Origin: an uncultured Bacteroidales bacterium
Lineage (GTDB): Bacteria > Bacteroidota > Bacteroidia > Bacteroidales > UBA932
DNA: 64,000 bases
NCBI GenBank assembly: GCA_944326365.1
Contig: CALVDR010000005.1
Span: forward strand, 1-64,000
Direction of reading: 5' to 3'
In this document: positions 35,671 through 44,766 of the stretch, piece after piece
Position numbering within the stretch: position 1 is the first letter of the stretch
Layout of the letters: the number at the start of each line of letters is the position of its first letter
Translations under genes and position numbers: made by a program
The notes under the pieces: model-generated
Told to the model about the DNA's origin: nothing
Seen by the model: only the letters and a program-made list of their open reading frames with translations
Databases searched by the model: none

Positions 35671-37008
35671 ATGAACACATCAGAAATAATGGCCAGACTG
35701 AAGGTCAAGTATGCAAACGAAAAAGAGTATCTGCAGGCAGTGCAGGAGGTTCTTGAAACCATTGAGGATGTATATAACCGGCATCCCGAGTTCGAGGAGG
35801 CGAAGATTATCGAAAGGCTTGTGGAGCCTGACAGGATCTTCACGTTCAAGGTGACGTGGGTGGATGACAACGGTGACATCCAGACCAATATCGGCTACCG
35901 CGTGCAGTTCAACTCTGCCATCGGCCCGTACAAGGGCGGGCTGCGTTTCCATCCTTCAGTGAATACTTCCATCCTCAAGTTCCTGGGATTCGAGCAGATT
36001 TTCAAGAACGCTCTTACGACCCTGCCTATGGGCGGCGGCAAGGGAGGTTCAGATTTCAACCCTAAGGGCAAGTCCGATGCGGAGATCATGAGATTCTGCC
36101 AGGCGTTCATGCTGGAACTCTGGAGAAACATCGGTCCTGATACGGATGTACCTGCCGGAGACGTCGGAGTAGGCGGCCGGGAGATAGGCTATCTGTTCGG
36201 AATGTACAAGAAACTGGCCCGTGAACATACAGGAGTCCTTACAGGCAAGGGTATGACGTGGGGCGGTTCCCTGATCAGACCTGAAGCTACCGGTTTCGGT
36301 GCCGTATATTTCGTACAGCACATGCTCCATCTCCAGGGAAAGGACATCAAGGGACAGAAGGTGGCCGTTTCCGGTTTCGGCAACGTGGCCTGGGGGGCAG
36401 CCCTGAAAGCTACCCAGTTAGGCGCGCATGTCATAGCCATTTCAGGACCGGACGGTGTGATCCATAATCCTCAGGGCATGAATGACGAAAAGATAGCCTA
36501 TATGCTGGAACTCCGCAGGTCGAACAATGATGTGGTGGCTCCGTTCGCAGAGAAGTTCCCGGATGCTACATTCATCCCCGGAAAGAAGGCATGGAGCATC
36601 AAATGCGACATTGCCATGCCTTGCGCCTACCAGAACGAACTGAACGGCGATGATGCCAAGGAGCTGATCGCCAACGGTACATGGTGCTGTGCCGAGGTGT
36701 CGAACATGGGATGCACGCCGGAGGCTATAGCAGAGTTCCAGAAAGCCCGTATCATGTTCGCTCCGGGCAAGGCCGTGAATGCAGGAGGCGTGGCCACTTC
36801 AGGTCTTGAAATGACCCAGAATGCCATGCATATCAGCTGGAGTGCGGAAGAGGTGGACAGGAAACTGCATGAAATCATGTCGAATATCCATCATTCATGC
36901 GTCCAGTACGGTACACAGCCGGACGGCTACATCAACTATCTGAAAGGTGCGAACGTCGCCGGATTCATGAAGGTGGCTACCGCCATGCTTGAACAAGGTG
37001 TGATATAA
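35671..37008 (+). CDS. gdhA: Glutamate dehydrogenase (hexameric, NADP-type)
   Basis: A 445-residue enzyme interconverting glutamate and 2-oxoglutarate plus ammonia. Motifs: GPYKGGLRFHPSVN, LPMGGGKGGSDFNPKG (catalytic Lys), DTDVPAGDVGVGGREIGYLFG, and the Rossmann loop VAVSGFGNVAWGA near residue 231. Length is typical of family I hexamers. Directly after korB, so the 2-oxoglutarate made or used by Kor is linked to ammonium assimilation. Confidence 0.96.
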   Translation: MNTSEIMARLKVKYANEKEYLQAVQEVLETIEDVYNRHPEFEEAKIIERLVEPDRIFTFKVTWVDDNGDIQTNIGYRVQFNSAIGPYKGGLRFHPSVNTSILKFLGFEQIFKNALTTLPMGGGKGGSDFNPKGKSDAEIMRFCQAFMLELWRNIGPDTDVPAGDVGVGGREIGYLFGMYKKLAREHTGVLTGKGMTWGGSLIRPEATGFGAVYFVQHMLHLQGKDIKGQKVAVSGFGNVAWGAALKATQLGAHVIAISGPDGVIHNPQGMNDEKIAYMLELRRSNNDVVAPFAEKFPDATFIPGKKAWSIKCDIAMPCAYQNELNGDDAKELIANGTWCCAEVSNMGCTPEAIAEFQKARIMFAPGKAVNAGGVATSGLEMTQNAMHISWSAEEVDRKLHEIMSNIHHSCVQYGTQPDGYINYLKGANVAGFMKVATAMLEQGVI

Positions 37009-37014
37009 CAGGCC

Positions 37015-38460
37015 ATGCATTTGCTACATCCTTCTGAAAAATTCAATACCAAACGCTATCTTCTGCTCCCTCTGGTGATAGCCGTCACCTTTTTCCTTTG
37101 GCTCGTGCCGACGGATTTCTTCGGGATCGACGGTCTCACCGTGGTGGAGCAGAGGACTATTGCTATCTTCGTCTTCACAGCACTGATGTGGATGTTTGAA
37201 ATCATCCCTACCTGGACCACTTCAGTGCTGTCTATCGTGATCATGCTTCTGACCATATCCGACAGCAGCATCTGGTTCATGAAAGGCTCGGGCATACCGG
37301 CGGAGATGGGGACATTCGTGAGCTACAAGGCTCTGCTGGCTACTTTCGCCGACCCGGTGATCATGCTCTTTCTGGGCGGCTTCGTACTGGCTATCGCTAC
37401 TACCAAGGTCGGTCTGGATGTCCAGCTGGCGAAGGCCATGCTGAAGCCGTTCGGAAAGAAGTCGGAGTTCGTCCTTCTGGGATTCCTGCTCGTCATAGGC
37501 ACTTTCTCCATGTTCATGAGCAACACTGCCACAGCGGCGATGATGCTTACTTTCCTTGCTCCCGTACTGCGGATGCTGCCTCCTGACGGAAAGGGCCGCA
37601 TAGGTCTGGCCCTCTCCATCCCGATAGCGGCAAATCTGGGTGGCATAGGTACGCCTATAGGCACCCCGCCGAATGCCATAGCCTTGGGCTATCTGAACGA
37701 TTCCCTACATATGGGTGTGGGTTTCGGCGAATGGATGCTGGTGATGGTGCCGTACGTGCTGGTGATGCTCCTGATATCGTGGGGCCTCCTGCTTTTCTTC
37801 TTCCCTTTCAAGCAGAAGACCATCGAACTGAGGATCGAGAATACCCACAAGAAGACCTGGCAGACTTACGTGGTCTATATCACGTTTGCTGTCACGATAC
37901 TTCTGTGGATGCTCGACAGGGTGACAGGCATAAATTCCAATGTGGTGGCGATGATCCCTGTCGGAGTCTTCGCAGTGACCGGCGTATTGACGAAGGATGA
38001 CCTGAAGGAAATCAACTGGAGCGTTCTCTGGATGGTGGCGGGCGGTTTTGCCCTCGGTATCGCCCTGCAGAGCACGGGGTTGGCCGAACATATGGTGAAT
38101 TCCATTCCGTTCGGAGAGTGGCTGCCTCTGGTAGTGGTGCTGGTATCCGGATTTATCGGGTATTTCATATCGAATTTCATTTCGAATACGGCTGCGGCGA
38201 ATCTCCTGGTGCCTATCATGAGCGCGGTAGGTGTCGGTATGGGGGATTCTCTTCTGGCGGTAGGAGGGATTAAGACCCTGCTGGTAGGTGTGGCGCTGTC
38301 CACTTCCCTGGCCATGCTTTTCCCGATAAGTACCCCTCCGAATGCCCTGGCGCATTCTACAGGACTGGTCACGACGAAGGATATGGCGAAGGTAGGCATC
38401 CTGATCGGTGTCATAGGCTTCGCTTTGGGATATGCGATGTTGATTTTCATCGGTATTTGA
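37015..38460 (+). CDS. DASS/SLC13-family anion:Na+ symporter
   Basis: A 481-residue inner-membrane carrier with two inverted repeats. Both SNT motifs of the family are present: MSNTATAAMML near residue 166 and ISNFISNTAAANLLVP near residue 390, plus IGTPPNAIALGYL and ISTPPNALAHSTG, the paired sodium/carboxylate sites. Members carry dicarboxylates, citrate or 2-oxoglutarate. It starts 6 bp after gdhA, strongly suggesting a C4/C5-dicarboxylate substrate. Confidence 0.9.
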   Translation: MHLLHPSEKFNTKRYLLLPLVIAVTFFLWLVPTDFFGIDGLTVVEQRTIAIFVFTALMWMFEIIPTWTTSVLSIVIMLLTISDSSIWFMKGSGIPAEMGTFVSYKALLATFADPVIMLFLGGFVLAIATTKVGLDVQLAKAMLKPFGKKSEFVLLGFLLVIGTFSMFMSNTATAAMMLTFLAPVLRMLPPDGKGRIGLALSIPIAANLGGIGTPIGTPPNAIALGYLNDSLHMGVGFGEWMLVMVPYVLVMLLISWGLLLFFFPFKQKTIELRIENTHKKTWQTYVVYITFAVTILLWMLDRVTGINSNVVAMIPVGVFAVTGVLTKDDLKEINWSVLWMVAGGFALGIALQSTGLAEHMVNSIPFGEWLPLVVVLVSGFIGYFISNFISNTAAANLLVPIMSAVGVGMGDSLLAVGGIKTLLVGVALSTSLAMLFPISTPPNALAHSTGLVTTKDMAKVGILIGVIGFALGYAMLIFIGI

Positions 38461-38462
38461 AT

Positions 38463-39896
38463 ATGAGAAAAAAACTGATGTTACTGGCCGTCATGGCCAT
38501 CCTGCCGTTGGCTGTATCGGCGGAATCCCGGCAGAATGGTGACGGAGCCGTGAAAGAAGAGATGAAGAATCATTTCAAACTGTACGGTTTCGTGCGGAAT
38601 TTCTTCGCTTTCGATACCAGAGAAAGCAATGCAGGGACAGGAGATTTGTTCTATTATGTGCCGAAGGATGTCGCGATGAACGAAGACGGGTCCCAGGATC
38701 TGAATCAGCAGAGTTCTTTCAGGTTTCTGGCTCTGACCTCACGTGTCGGTCTGGATGTGTACGGGTATCAGATAGGACGTACCATGTTCGGGGCGAAAAT
38801 CGAAACGGATTTCTATGCCGGACTTACGGGGTCTCCGAAGATCAACGGTACGGCACAGCTCCGTCTGCGGCAGGCATATATGACGATAGGATGGAATGAT
38901 TTGAAAATGGGGCAGGAGAATACTGCTTCCGTGAATCTGAAATTGGGTCAGGCCTGGCATCCGATGGCTGTGGACCAGCCACATGTCCTGGCTTTGGAGA
39001 CGGGAACCCCGTTCAATCCGTTCAGCCGTACCCCGCAGGTGCTGATGGATGCATCGCTGGGAGACCATTTTACCGTTTCAGGTGCCGCGATATGGCAGAT
39101 GCAGTACCTATCTACAGGTCCGGGCGGCGCATCGGCCGAGTATATCAAGTACGGCTGCACTCCGGAGGCATACATAGGCCTGACTTACAAGACAGCCGGC
39201 GGTTTCCTCGCGAAGGCGGGGCTGGATATTCTGAGCATAAAGCCGCGGAGGACCGGGATGAACAGCGACGGTGTGACTGTAAAGGTTTCCGACAGGATCA
39301 CGACCATGAGCTATTACCTGTATCTGCAGTATAGGAAGGGAAAATTCGAGGCCAAAGCGAAATCCGTGCTCAGTGAAGGCGGTGAGCATATGAACCTGAT
39401 GAGCGGATACGGAGTGTCATGGAGCGGACCGGACCGGAACCTGTATCATGACGGACATTGGGAGTACGTCCCGCTGTATGCGTCATCTACCTGGGCTTCA
39501 GTATCTTATGGAAAGAAATGGCAGGTGATGCTGATGGGCGGTTATATAAAGAATCTCGGTACGCGGAATCCCTTGTACGGAAACACGGCTTCTTTCGTGA
39601 CGGACAGGCATGACTTCAAAGGTGATCTCACGGATGCGTCAAATGTGTATTTCAGCGGGAACGGTTCCTCGAATCTGAACGAGATATGGCGCCTGGTGCC
39701 GACAGTGGCATATAATATGGGTAAATTCACCATAGCTCTTGAATGGAATATCACAAGCGCCAGATATGGCGACTATGTGGTGTTCGATGATGAGCCTGGA
39801 ACGAAGTATGTATATGCCGCAACAGGCCTGGCTACGGACAATCTTCACTGGGTGACGAACCACCGTATCCAGATGATGATGCGTTTCACTTTCTAG
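38463..39896 (+). CDS. Outer-membrane porin-like beta-barrel protein
   Basis: A 477-residue protein with signal MRKKLMLLAVMAILPLAVSA, then FKLYGFVRNFFAFDTRES, an alternating barrel pattern throughout, and a C-terminal strand ending MMMRFTF, the outer-membrane insertion signal. It resembles DcaP-like porins of Bacteroidetes. The true ATG is at 38463, two bases after the transporter stop, so the pair probably forms an uptake route across both membranes for a dicarboxylate. Confidence 0.82.
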   Translation: MRKKLMLLAVMAILPLAVSAESRQNGDGAVKEEMKNHFKLYGFVRNFFAFDTRESNAGTGDLFYYVPKDVAMNEDGSQDLNQQSSFRFLALTSRVGLDVYGYQIGRTMFGAKIETDFYAGLTGSPKINGTAQLRLRQAYMTIGWNDLKMGQENTASVNLKLGQAWHPMAVDQPHVLALETGTPFNPFSRTPQVLMDASLGDHFTVSGAAIWQMQYLSTGPGGASAEYIKYGCTPEAYIGLTYKTAGGFLAKAGLDILSIKPRRTGMNSDGVTVKVSDRITTMSYYLYLQYRKGKFEAKAKSVLSEGGEHMNLMSGYGVSWSGPDRNLYHDGHWEYVPLYASSTWASVSYGKKWQVMLMGGYIKNLGTRNPLYGNTASFVTDRHDFKGDLTDASNVYFSGNGSSNLNEIWRLVPTVAYNMGKFTIALEWNITSARYGDYVVFDDEPGTKYVYAATGLATDNLHWVTNHRIQMMMRFTF

Positions 39897-39907
39897 GCTT
39901 CAGTGAA

Positions 39908-39991
39908 TTTCATAACATGGTTTAAGTCAGTTTTTTAGCGAGAATCTTGCATTTTAGGTTTTTATTGCCTAACTTTCGCCATGTTATGAAA
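39908..39991. promoter_or_regulatory. Inverted repeat flanking the histone H1-like promoter
   Basis: TTTCATAACATGG (39908-39920) and CCATGTTATGAAA (39979-39991) are a perfect 13-bp inverted pair separated by 58 bp. Between them are a T-run that may end the porin transcript and a -7-like TAACTTTC (39970-39977) for the next gene. Confidence 0.5.
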
Positions 39992-40021
39992 CTAAAGTTT
40001 AACAGATAAATTTTTATTCAA

Positions 40022-40195
40022 ATGAAAGAGCTTGTAGATCAGATCAAGGCAGAGTATGAGGTGTTTGCAGCAAATGCTGATGCTCAGGTAGAGAAAGGCA
40101 ACAAGGCAGCTGGAGCACGTGCCCGTAAGGCAGCTTTGAACATCATGAAGATGATGAAGGAGTTCAGAAAAGTTTCAGTGGAAAGTGCCAAATAG
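40022..40195 (+). CDS. Histone H1-like protein (Hc1 family)
   Basis: A 57-residue basic protein, MKELVDQIKAEYEVFAANAD and then KAAGARARKAALNIMKMMKE. It is the small Bacteroidetes Hc1-type DNA-binding protein; the single-helix Lys/Ala-rich pattern and length match. It should coat or condense DNA. It has its own promoter and a strong terminator at 40221, and is expected to be highly expressed. Confidence 0.88.
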   Translation: MKELVDQIKAEYEVFAANADAQVEKGNKAAGARARKAALNIMKMMKEFRKVSVESAK

Positions 40196-40220
40196 TTTTC
40201 CGCTATAGCATGTTTATACG

Positions 40221-40244
40221 AGGTCGGCCGAAAAGGGCCGGCCT
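40221..40244 (+). terminator. Terminator of the histone H1-like gene
   Basis: AGGTCGGCC pairs with GGCCGGCCT around GAAAAG, followed by TGTTTC. Confidence 0.7.
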
Positions 40245-40298
40245 TGTTTCATTTATGGAGGAGGACATTTATGCTATCCGGTTGCAATTTGTTATTTC

Positions 40299-40373
40299 TA
40301 ATTTTGTCTCCGTTCCGCGGCGGAAAACACCGGGCTGTCAGGTGATACGTCCAAGAGTCCGTCCTGCAGGACG
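40299..40373 (+). promoter_or_regulatory. Probable copA promoter with downstream palindrome
   Basis: TAATTTTG (40299-40306) is a -7 box, and CGTCCTGCAGGACG (40360-40373) is a perfect 14-bp palindrome downstream. The MITE-like element is inserted between this region and copA, so the element would lie inside the copA leader. Confidence 0.4.
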
Positions 40374-40380
40374 TTAATTA

Positions 40381-40776
40381 ACGTGAGTTCGATGAAAAGA
40401 ACGTAGTGAATTTCAGAGGACTACCTCTGTAGAGGATTCGTGGAACGAATCCGTAGGCAAGGTGGGTGGGTCAAAAGTCACGAAGTAACCGCGACCGGAG
40501 GGAGCGAGATCCCCCTAACCGAGTGATAAGCCGAGAGGTATGGCGGAATGTATTCCGCTATATCCGAGGCGAAACGAGGAAAAGTTATGAAATAACTTAA
40601 TAGGGGGTGCAGGGGGTTAAGACAGGGCTAGTCTTTCGAAGAAAGACGTAATTGGGTGACTGGGTCACCCAATTTAGGTGGGGTGACACGTAAAATGAAG
40701 GGAGATTTCGAAGAAATCGTAACGTCAGTTCGACGAAGTCTCTGGTACTGAGTAGAATAATTCGTCGAACTGACGT
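40381..40776 (+). mobile_element. MITE-like element, copy 1 (full length, 396 bp)
   Basis: Ends are ACGTGAGTTCGATGAA and TTCGTCGAACTGACGT, imperfect inverted repeats (14 of 16). TAATTA flanks both sides (40375-40380 and 40777-40782), consistent with a target duplication. No ORF is supported. The interior is a series of short perfect hairpins at 40424-40435, 40434-40452, 40543-40558, 40582-40598, 40631-40647, 40650-40674 and 40704-40718, ending in a 17-bp terminal hairpin at 40721-40777. Copies 2 and 3 are in the opposite orientation. No transposase is encoded, so it would depend on one acting in trans. Confidence 0.75.
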
Positions 40777-40781
40777 TAATT

Positions 40782-43346
40782 ATGTCGATGATGGAAAACA
40801 AAAGAACCATAAAGGAAAATTTTCCGGTACTCGGAATGAGCTGCGCCGCATGTGCCGCAAGGGTGGAGAAAACGGTGAGCCGACAGAAAGGGGTGCTTGC
40901 CGCGGCCGTGAACTATGCCGCTGCGACAGTACGGGTAGAGTACAGTCCGGAAGAGTGCACTCCGGAATCTCTGCAGAGAGCTGTCCGGGATGCCGGCTAT
41001 GATCTGGTCATCGGACACTCGGATCATGAGGCTGACGAAGTGGAAAAAGCCAGGACCGGGAAATATCAGGCATTGAAACGCAGGACCATATGGGCTGCCG
41101 CACTGGCTCTCCCCGTATTGGTCATAAGCATGTTTCTCATGGATGTGATCCCAGGAGCGGAGTTTGTCCTGTGGGCGCTTTCCACACCTGTGGTCTTCTG
41201 GCTTGGCAGAGGATTCCATGTCAGCGCATGGAAGCAGATGAAACACAGGACGGCGAATATGGACACGCTGGTATCCTGCAGTACGGGTATTGCCTACCTG
41301 TTCAGTGTGTTCAATGTCCTTTTCCCTGATTTCTGGCTTTCCAGAGGTATCGAACCGCATGTATATTTCGAAGCTTCAAGCGTCATCATAGCGTTCATCC
41401 TTCTCGGACGCCTTATGGAAGAGCGCGCGAAAGACAACACTTCAAGTGCTGTCAGGAAACTGATGGGAATGCAGCCGAAGACGGTTACCATGATCGTGGA
41501 CGGCCGGTCGGAACAGGTGCCTGTGGAGCAGGTGCAGTCCGGTGATATTCTGGAAGTCAGGCCAGGAGAGAGGATCCCGGTGGACGGGACGGTGACCGAC
41601 GGCTCTTCCTATGTGGATGAAAGTATGCTGAGCGGCGAGCCGGTCCCTGTGTCCAAGATGCCCGGAGCGAAAGTCTTTGCCGGTACGATAAACCAGAAAG
41701 GAAGTTTCAGGTTCAGTGCAGACAAGGTAGGGGCGGACACCCTGCTTTCGAAGATCATCGCTATGGTACAGGATGCGCAGGGCAGCAAGGCTCCGGTACA
41801 GAAACTCGTGGACAAGGTGGCTGCAGTCTTCGTTCCTGTCATCATGGGGATAGCATTGCTCTCATTCTTCATGTGGATAATCTTCGACCCTGCAGAAGGA
41901 GTCACCCACGGGCTTCTCGCCATGGTCACTGTCCTCATCATAGCCTGTCCGTGTGCTTTGGGCCTGGCTACTCCGACAGCCATCATGGTAGGCATAGGAA
42001 AGGGGGCGGAACATGGAATCCTCATCAAGGATGCGGAAAGTCTGGAAGTGGCCGGAACGGTAGATACGATAGTCCTGGACAAGACAGGAACATTGACCGA
42101 AGGGAAACCGGAGGTGACTGACTTTATCATTGATGACACTGTCACGGAAAACCCTGTACCGGAGTCTGGACTGCGCAATATCCTTTACAGTCTGGAAAAA
42201 CGGTCCGAGCACCCGCTGGCCGATGCCGTAGCCAGGTATCTGAAAGACTGCGAAGAGGTGCGGGTGGAAGGATTCGAGAGTGTCACTGGATCCGGAGTGA
42301 AGGGCATGTGTGCAGGCAGACTCTATATGGCAGGGAACAGGAGGCTGATGGAAAACGGGAATATACTCATCAGTCCGGAGCTGTCGGAAAAGGCGGCGGA
42401 ACTGGAATCGTCGGCCCGCACGGTGATATGGTTCTCCGACAGCAGCCGGGCTCTTGCCGTCGTGGCTGTTACGGACAGGCTGAAGCCCGGTTCCGCAGAT
42501 GCCGTGGCTACCCTGCAGAAGGAGGGTATAGACGTGTGGATGCTGACAGGGGACAATGCCAGGACAGCTGCAGCCGTGGCTGCCGAGACCGGAATAGTGC
42601 ATTTCAAGGCTGAAATCCTGCCGCAGGACAAGGCCGCTTTCGTGAAGGAACTTCAGGCAGCCGGACACAAGGTGGCAATGGCAGGTGACGGAATCAACGA
42701 CAGTGCTGCACTGGCGCAGGCCGACCTGGGCATCGCGATGGGGAGCGGAAGTGACATAGCCATGGACGTGGCGAAGATGACCGTCATTTCATCGGATCTT
42801 TCCAAGATACCGGAAGCCATGGAGCTTTCCAGACAGACGGTGCGCACTATACGTCAGAATCTGTTCTGGGCATTCATTTACAATGTGACAGGCGTCCCTA
42901 TAGCGGCAGGCGTCCTCTATCCTCTGAACGGTTTCCTGCTGAACCCGATGATAGCCGGTGCCGCCATGGCTTTCAGCAGCGTAAGCGTCGTCACGAACAG
43001 TCTGCGTCTGAAAAACAGGAAAATCGGAAAATCAGGGTGCACGTCGCAGACGTGCAATGTTCATGTCGCTGTCCCGGAGAAATCCGGAGCAAAGGAAAAA
43101 GTTCCAGACAATATTATAAAGGAGAAAAAGACAATGAAAAAGGAATTCAAAGTGGATGGCATGATGTGCAACCATTGCCGCATGCATGTGGAAAAGGCCC
43201 TCAATGCTCTCGAAGGAGTCAGGGCTGCAGTGACGCTGGAGCCTCCTGTGGCAGAGGTGGAGTTTACCGGGGACAGGATCTATACCCTTGCAGAACTGCA
43301 GAAACAGGTGACTGAAGAGGCCGGAGAATATACATTGAGTGAATAA
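40782..43346 (+). CDS. copA: Copper-exporting P1B-type ATPase with C-terminal CopZ-like domain
   Basis: An 854-residue heavy-metal ATPase. An N-terminal HMA domain has GMSCAACAARVEKTV; eight membrane helices include the CPC motif IACPCALGLATPTA near residue 392; phosphorylation site DKTGTLTEG near 433; HP motif SEHPLADAV near 472; GDGINDSAAL hinge near 630. After the last helix a Cys-containing linker leads to a second HMA domain (KVDGMMCNHCRMHVEKALN) that is the size of a free CopZ chaperone. The first ATG overlaps the element's target duplication; ATGs at 40788 or 40791 may be used. It exports Cu(I) from the cytosol. Confidence 0.93.
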   Translation: MSMMENKRTIKENFPVLGMSCAACAARVEKTVSRQKGVLAAAVNYAAATVRVEYSPEECTPESLQRAVRDAGYDLVIGHSDHEADEVEKARTGKYQALKRRTIWAAALALPVLVISMFLMDVIPGAEFVLWALSTPVVFWLGRGFHVSAWKQMKHRTANMDTLVSCSTGIAYLFSVFNVLFPDFWLSRGIEPHVYFEASSVIIAFILLGRLMEERAKDNTSSAVRKLMGMQPKTVTMIVDGRSEQVPVEQVQSGDILEVRPGERIPVDGTVTDGSSYVDESMLSGEPVPVSKMPGAKVFAGTINQKGSFRFSADKVGADTLLSKIIAMVQDAQGSKAPVQKLVDKVAAVFVPVIMGIALLSFFMWIIFDPAEGVTHGLLAMVTVLIIACPCALGLATPTAIMVGIGKGAEHGILIKDAESLEVAGTVDTIVLDKTGTLTEGKPEVTDFIIDDTVTENPVPESGLRNILYSLEKRSEHPLADAVARYLKDCEEVRVEGFESVTGSGVKGMCAGRLYMAGNRRLMENGNILISPELSEKAAELESSARTVIWFSDSSRALAVVAVTDRLKPGSADAVATLQKEGIDVWMLTGDNARTAAAVAAETGIVHFKAEILPQDKAAFVKELQAAGHKVAMAGDGINDSAALAQADLGIAMGSGSDIAMDVAKMTVISSDLSKIPEAMELSRQTVRTIRQNLFWAFIYNVTGVPIAAGVLYPLNGFLLNPMIAGAAMAFSSVSVVTNSLRLKNRKIGKSGCTSQTCNVHVAVPEKSGAKEKVPDNIIKEKKTMKKEFKVDGMMCNHCRMHVEKALNALEGVRAAVTLEPPVAEVEFTGDRIYTLAELQKQVTEEAGEYTLSE
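43119..43137 (+). promoter_or_regulatory. Internal ribosome-binding site and start within copA
   Basis: AAAGGAG (43119-43125), 9 bp, then an in-frame ATG at 43135. Translation from here would give a free 70-residue CopZ-like chaperone, MKKEFKVDGMMCNHC onward, ending at the copA stop. Confidence 0.5.
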
Positions 43347-44755
43347 TGAATTTGTCAGGACAGAATGACCTGCTGAAAATGGTGCAGGACGGAAAGCCGA
43401 TGACCCTCGGACAGCAGCTCAGGCTCACCGTGGAGCTCAGTATTCCTGCCATCATCTCTCAGATTTCCTCCATCCTCATGCAGTTCATAGATGCGTCCAT
43501 GGTAGGAAGTCTGGGTGCGGGACCTTCTGCATCCATAGGCCTGGTCTCCACCACCACCTGGCTTTTTGCCGGCCTGTCGGTGGCCTGTGCCACAGGATTC
43601 TATGTCCAGGTGTCGCATCTGTTAGGCTCGAAAGACACGGCCAATGCCAGGAACGTACTCAGACAGTCTCTGGTGATGAGCCTGATTTTCAGTCTGACAG
43701 TCTGCATCATCGGCTGTGCCGTCAGCTGGCCGCTTCCCCGGTGGCTTGGTGGAGAGGAAGCCATACGTCACGATGCTTCGATGTATTTCCTGATATTCAT
43801 CCTCTCACTGCCGGCCCTTCAACTGAACATGCTGGCCAGCGGCATGCTCCGTAGCAGCGGAAACATGGTTACTCCCAGCCTCCTGAATGTCCTGATGTGT
43901 CTTTTGGACGTCATTTTCAATTTTTTCCTGATTTTCCCGTCCAGAACAGTGACATTCCTGGGGCTCGATTTTTTTGTTCCTGGTGCAGGACTCGGCGTGA
44001 CAGGTGCCGCCATCGGTACGGCGCTGGCTTCCGTCATAGTGGCTGCCATGCTGCTGCATTCATTGTGCGTGAAGTCTCCTGAACTGAATCTTGTGCAGGA
44101 GAAAGGCAGCTTCCGTCCTACGTGGCAGTGTTTCAGAAACGCCATAGGCATTGCCTTGCCGATGGGATGCGAAAGGGTGATCATGTGCGGGGCGCAGATC
44201 ATGTCTACCGTCATCATTGCCCCTTTGGGCACCATAGCCATTGCCGCGAACTCGTTCGCGATCACTGTCGAAAGCCTGTGTTATATGCCGGGACACGGTG
44301 TGTCGAATGCAGCTACGACCCTGGTAGGTCAGAGCATTGGGGCTGGAAGACGGGACCTGACCTGGCGGTTCGCCCATATTTCGGTCTGGATGGGTATAGC
44401 GGTCATGACTGTCATGGGAGTGGTGATGTATATGACTGCTCCTGCCATGATGGGTATCATGACACCGGACATGGCAGTTCAGGAGCTGGGCGCGGGGATT
44501 CTCAGGATAGAGGCCTTTGCAGAGCCGATGTATGCGGCCTCTATAGTAGTCTACGGTGTATTCGTGGGAGTGGGGGACACTCTCGTGCCGAGTATCATGA
44601 ATCTCGCGAGCATCTGGGCAGTCAGGCTGACTCTGGCGGCTGCATTGGCCCCGAAATTCGGCCTTCAAGGTGTCTGGATAGCGATGTGTGCCGAACTTTG
44701 CTTCCGCGGCATCATCTTCCTCATCAGGCTATACAGAAAGAAATGGCTGAAATGA
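43346..44755 (+). CDS. MATE-family efflux transporter
   Basis: A 469-residue NorM/DinF-type exporter with twelve hydrophobic segments in two halves. Typical motifs: LRLTVELSIPAIISQ, FIDASMVGSLGAGPSASIGLV, MPGHGVSNAATTLVGQSIGAGR, and the MTPD loop. Its ATG overlaps the last A of the copA stop (TAATG), so it is translationally coupled to copA; the substrate is likely a cationic drug or metabolite, not copper itself. Confidence 0.9.
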   Translation: MNLSGQNDLLKMVQDGKPMTLGQQLRLTVELSIPAIISQISSILMQFIDASMVGSLGAGPSASIGLVSTTTWLFAGLSVACATGFYVQVSHLLGSKDTANARNVLRQSLVMSLIFSLTVCIIGCAVSWPLPRWLGGEEAIRHDASMYFLIFILSLPALQLNMLASGMLRSSGNMVTPSLLNVLMCLLDVIFNFFLIFPSRTVTFLGLDFFVPGAGLGVTGAAIGTALASVIVAAMLLHSLCVKSPELNLVQEKGSFRPTWQCFRNAIGIALPMGCERVIMCGAQIMSTVIIAPLGTIAIAANSFAITVESLCYMPGHGVSNAATTLVGQSIGAGRRDLTWRFAHISVWMGIAVMTVMGVVMYMTAPAMMGIMTPDMAVQELGAGILRIEAFAEPMYAASIVVYGVFVGVGDTLVPSIMNLASIWAVRLTLAAALAPKFGLQGVWIAMCAELCFRGIIFLIRLYRKKWLK

Positions 44756-44766
44756 AAAACATTTTG

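Noticed and set aside
40281..40780. CRISPR-like array suspicion because of many short palindromes
   Set aside because: The hairpins have different sequences and irregular spacing; there are no repeated direct units with spacers and no cas genes.
40252..40781. Possible protein-coding content in the long gap before copA
   Set aside because: Only short frames in DNA made of hairpins are present; the same DNA recurs at 56814 and 61023 with indels that break any frame.
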